DNA of 64,000 nucleotides from positions 66,001 through 130,000 of the forward strand of contig WBZZ01002895.1 of the NCBI GenBank assembly GCA_019918135.1, read 5' to 3'. Shown in pieces: positions 61,406 through 64,000 of the stretch. The translations under genes and the position numbers were made by a program. The DNA comes from Paulinella micropora. Taxonomy: Eukaryota; Cercozoa; Imbricatea; Euglyphida; Paulinellidae. The notes under the pieces are model-generated. The model was given only the letters and a program-made list of their open reading frames with translations, was not told where the DNA came from and did not search any database. Numbering within the stretch: position 1 is the first letter of the stretch; every line of letters starts with the position of its first letter.

Positions 61406-61516
61406 CTAAACTATATGCTGCGGCGCCCAAAGAGACCTTTTGACCCCCCCCCCCCCCCCCGGGGCCCCCCCCCCTCACAAAAAAAAAAGAAAAAGAAGAA
61501 GAAGGAGTAGGAAAGA

Positions 61517-62048
61517 TTATACCTCCAACGACATGTCCACTTCATCAGCGTCGACCGCGGGCTTTTTGGACTTCGGCTTGCCTAGTCACGTCAGAAATTA
61601 GAAACACTGAAAAAAAAGCACACAAAAAAAGATGAAATTTGCTAGTACCTGGCTTTTTCTTGCTGGACCCCTTAGGCATAGGAGGCTCAGGGGTCTCTTC
61701 TTCTTCAGGGACGTCTGGAACGTCTGGAACATCGTCGACGTCGATGGATTCTGCACAAAGAACCAAACAATATTACATACATCCTTCATTTTTCATTACA
61801 TACAATGTTGCTACCGAATCTCAGTTTTTTGGCCTGCCCGAAGAGCGAGGCTCAGTCGGGCCCTTTTTTTGATTCTTCTTCTAACGTTTCAGGCGAGCAT
61901 GCAGTAAATATGCAAAATAAAGAAAAGGAAGATGCCAAAAAAAACAAAAACAAAAACAAAAAAAAAAAAACAAAAAAAAAAAAAAAAAAAGATGGAGCTG
62001 GTGGAGAAAAAGAATAATAACATGTATATGAAGAAGAAAAAGAAAAAT

Positions 62049-62084
<36 letters not shown>

Positions 62085-62700
62085 AGAAGAAGAAGAAATG
62101 ACCTTGTTTGCTTCGTACAGAAGCAAAAGCTCCCGCTTCCGCCAGTTGCAAATCATAGGCGGGTTCGTGGGGTTACCGACGTAGAGGAGCCACGCGGGCT
62201 TCACCTGCTTCTCGAAGTCCATCGGCGACGGATCAAGCATGCAAGAGTGTTTAAGGTTAAAACCAAAAAAACCCATGAGCTGATATTGGATTTCGTCAGC
62301 CTTGCCATCGCCGTCAGTGTCGACCTCGCGCGCAGCAAAAATGAAGCGCTTCGATCCTGCAACATCCAAGTATAAAAAATATGTGCAGCTTGTGAATTTT
62401 GAAAAACATACAGTACCTCGATTGACTTGCGCAGGAGTCTTCTTGCGCCAACCAATGGGAAAGACAATGAAGAGCCTGCAAATAAAAAATAAACAATCAG
62501 TTTATAAAAATCTTTCATACTTATAGGGAAAAAGACCCGGGAGCACAAGGTGAAGTTTCACCCTCACATGTCTCCACTTGCGTGGACGCCTTCAGTTCGA
62601 AATTGTTGTACTTTGTAAGTGCAACGTCGAGCGCGAGCGCCCCCTCCCGATGTTTGTTGTCCTCGGATGTGAACTTAAAGAGCAAGCTAATTAAAGCAGC
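61517..62700 (-). CDS. Multi-exon host gene, function uncertain
   Basis: Apparent exons on the minus strand with GT-AG borders: about 62700-62522, 62475-62417, 62356-62103, 61750-61649 and 61581-61517 (stop TAA). Conserved-looking part: KRFIFAAREVDTDGDGKADE then IQYQLMGFFGFNLKHS and PAWLLYVGNPTNPPMICNWR. D-x-D-G-D-G-x-x-D suggests a calcium loop; R-E-x-D-x-x-x-D-G-K-x-D also recalls TMEM231-family proteins of cilia, but this is weak. The last exons code an acidic-Pro then Lys-rich tail (DVPEEEETPEPPMPKGSSKK). Poly-A and GAA microsatellites fill the big intron (61751-62102). Marks the right side as host DNA. Confidence 0.4.
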
Positions 62701-62744
62701 AGCAAAAGAGGAATAATAATAATAATAATAAAAAGAGAGTTTAA

Positions 62745-62885
62745 ATTAAAAAAAAATGGCAGCGCTTCCCGTTAGAAGAAATATACTCGAAAAAAAAAAA
62801 CAGGGAAAGGCTCACTGATAGAAGGCCACACACACTAGCTAACTATACTAAAGCTAAGTATCTATACTCCCCTCTCTAAACTATG
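62745..62885. repeat. ~135-bp direct repeat, copy 2
   Basis: Partner of 61265-61405 with the same order of blocks, followed by (AAT)n and by the tandem array at 62940. Confidence 0.85.
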
Positions 62886-62939
62886 CTATCGAATAATAAT
62901 AATAACAATATAATAATAATAATAATAATAATAATAGTG

Positions 62940-63109
62940 TATCTCCTGCCAATTGCTGAGCCAAAAGGCCATGTGCATCCAGTCCTCCATTCCATAAGGA
63001 AAGTCTCCACACCAATCGGTGGAATAAAGGAAGTGACGGCATAGAACATTACTCTAGGAGCTTTATACCAATCAGCCTATGGAAAGGGACCGATGGCCTA
63101 TGTACTCCC

Positions 63110-63153
<44 letters not shown>

Positions 63154-63534
63154 GTGTATCTCCTGCCAATTGCTGAGCCAAAAGGCCATGTGCATCCAGT
63201 CCTCCATTCCATAAGGAAAGTCTCCACACCAATCGGTGGAATAAAGGAAGTGACGGCATAGAACATTACTCTAGGAGCTTTATACCAATCAGCCCATGGA
63301 AAGGACCGATGGCCTATGTACTCCCTAAATAATAATAATAATAATAATAATATGTATCGTCTGCCAATTGCTGAGCCAAAAGGCCATGTGCATCCAGTCC
63401 TCCATTCCATAAGGAAAGTCTCCACACCAATCGGTGGAATAAAGGAAGTGACGGCATAGAACATTAATCTAGGAGCTTTATACCAATCAGCCCATGGAAA
63501 GGGACCGATGGCCTATGTACTCCCAATAATAATA
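62940..63534. repeat. Three tandem-like copies of the 175-bp repeat separated by (AAT)n
   Basis: Copies at 62940-63110, 63157-63326 and 63355-63534, in the same orientation as 60731-60905, each starting TATC-CCTGCCAATTGCTGAG (spacing 217 and 198 bp). Nearly identical, so recently amplified. The minus strand is open through several copies by chance. Confidence 0.9.
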
Positions 63535-63544
63535 ATAATACTAT

Positions 63545-63946
63545 ATCTGAGGCGTACTGATGCAGCTAATGGCATATCCTCAACGGACATAAGCCTCCAA
63601 TACCCTTTTTCGAGGTCCTCCACCCCCCCGTGTCAGTCTCTCGCCTGATGATCGGGGCCACCGATGGAGCTCCTGAGGGCAAGACTGCACTAAGCCGAGG
63701 TTATTCCGCAGTCCCAGCAACCTCTTGCAAGACGTCACCGAATGTGCAAGTGCATACACCAAGCGCGGTTGCTAGAGCTGCCTCGAAACCCCACCCATAA
63801 CAATCTGGTGTCTGCTGGGTCCTGGGCTATCAACCAGCATATGCGAAGTTTAAGATCTTTTACGCGCGCAACAACCCTCCTCCCCAGCATCTACCACCAA
63901 AGGGTTATGAGTTGGCGTCACAGTTTAACGCCTTGAGGCCATTGGG

Positions 63947-63950
<4 letters not shown>
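63545..63950 (+). mobile_element. Probable non-LTR retroelement 3' tail
   Basis: About 400 bp of mixed sequence (CTCGCCTGATGATCGGGGCC ... GCGTCACAGTTTAACGCC TTGAGGCC ATTGGGCTG) ending straight into (AAT)n at 63949-64000. A 3' end in a short microsatellite is typical of CR1/L2-like LINEs and their SINEs. No reverse transcriptase coding is visible. Confidence 0.4.

Positions 63951-64000
<50 letters not shown>
63949..64000. repeat. (AAT)n microsatellite at window end
   Basis: Continuous AAT/TAA units to the last base; probably continues beyond the window. Confidence 0.95.

Noticed and set aside
60015..64000. Open minus-strand frame repeated in the AAT-flanked units as a coding tandem repeat
   Set aside because: The open frame follows from near-identical noncoding repeat copies; it is joined through (ATT)n as poly-Ile or poly-Tyr.
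1..64000. CRISPR array
   Set aside because: Tandem repeats at 1363-1830, 57706-57822 and 62940-63534 have no regular unique spacers and the context is eukaryotic.
1..64000. Whole window as an assembly artefact of a viral contig
   Set aside because: Cannot be excluded for single joints, but intron-bearing genes, SINE and copia remnants, and copy-specific substitutions argue for a real genomic locus.

Overview
The window looks like eukaryotic (probably protist) nuclear DNA carrying a rearranged, partly decayed endogenous copy of a large double-stranded DNA virus, set among host-type transposons, retroelement remnants and microsatellites. The virus-like part (about 1.9-39.4 kb and 44.7-59.3 kb) is GC-rich. 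Its genes are compact and mostly without obvious introns, and they are separated by long runs of G, C, CT or GT. The AT-rich parts (39.4-44.7 kb and 59.3-64 kb) contain genes with clear GT-AG introns, a copia-like remnant, a tRNA-derived SINE, AAT microsatellites and a LINE-like tail.

Recognisable virus-type functions are: a family-A-related (TV-Pol-like) DNA polymerase fused to a superfamily 3 helicase (13.2-16.0 kb); a UL52-like archaeo-eukaryotic primase (19.6-21.1 kb); RNA polymerase subunits RPB10 (19.4 kb) and RPB5 (51.5 kb); a candidate HK97-type major capsid protein (31.1-33.8 kb and again 52.5-55.7 kb); a seven-helix heliorhodopsin-like protein without the retinal lysine (27.5 and 58.4 kb); a MYND protein; DUF285 repeat proteins; F-box/LRR proteins; and several conserved but unrecognised proteins that may be structural. 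A herpes-like capsid gene together with giant-virus-type replication, RNA polymerase subunits and a heliorhodopsin is the gene mix described for mirusviruses. I therefore propose a mirusvirus-like or related element, as an inference, since no search could be run.

Layout: 0-1.9 kb transposase end and tandem repeats; 1.9-12.1 kb accessory genes and GT satellites; 12.1-19.4 kb replication gene, poly-T and small genes; 19.4-27.3 kb RPB10, primase and putative structural genes (direct-repeat copy A, 20682-26220); 27.5-33.8 kb heliorhodopsin-like gene, 330-aa gene and capsid gene (inverted-repeat arm 1); 33.8-39.4 kb direct-repeat copy B; 39.4-44.7 kb transposon island; 44.7-51.0 kb LRR cluster; 51.4-52.2 kb RPB5 joined to a shard of primase; 52.5-59.3 kb inverted-repeat arm 2; 59.3-64 kb host repeats and a multi-exon host gene.

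Most of the long viral genes carry one or more frame breaks (shifts or in-frame stops). Many breaks are identical in both copies of the duplicated segments, so the damage (or recoding) predates the duplications. Duplication breakpoints have about 2 bp of microhomology or lie next to transposon remnants. Single-base differences between copies are few, and most differences are in homopolymer length, so the duplications look recent.
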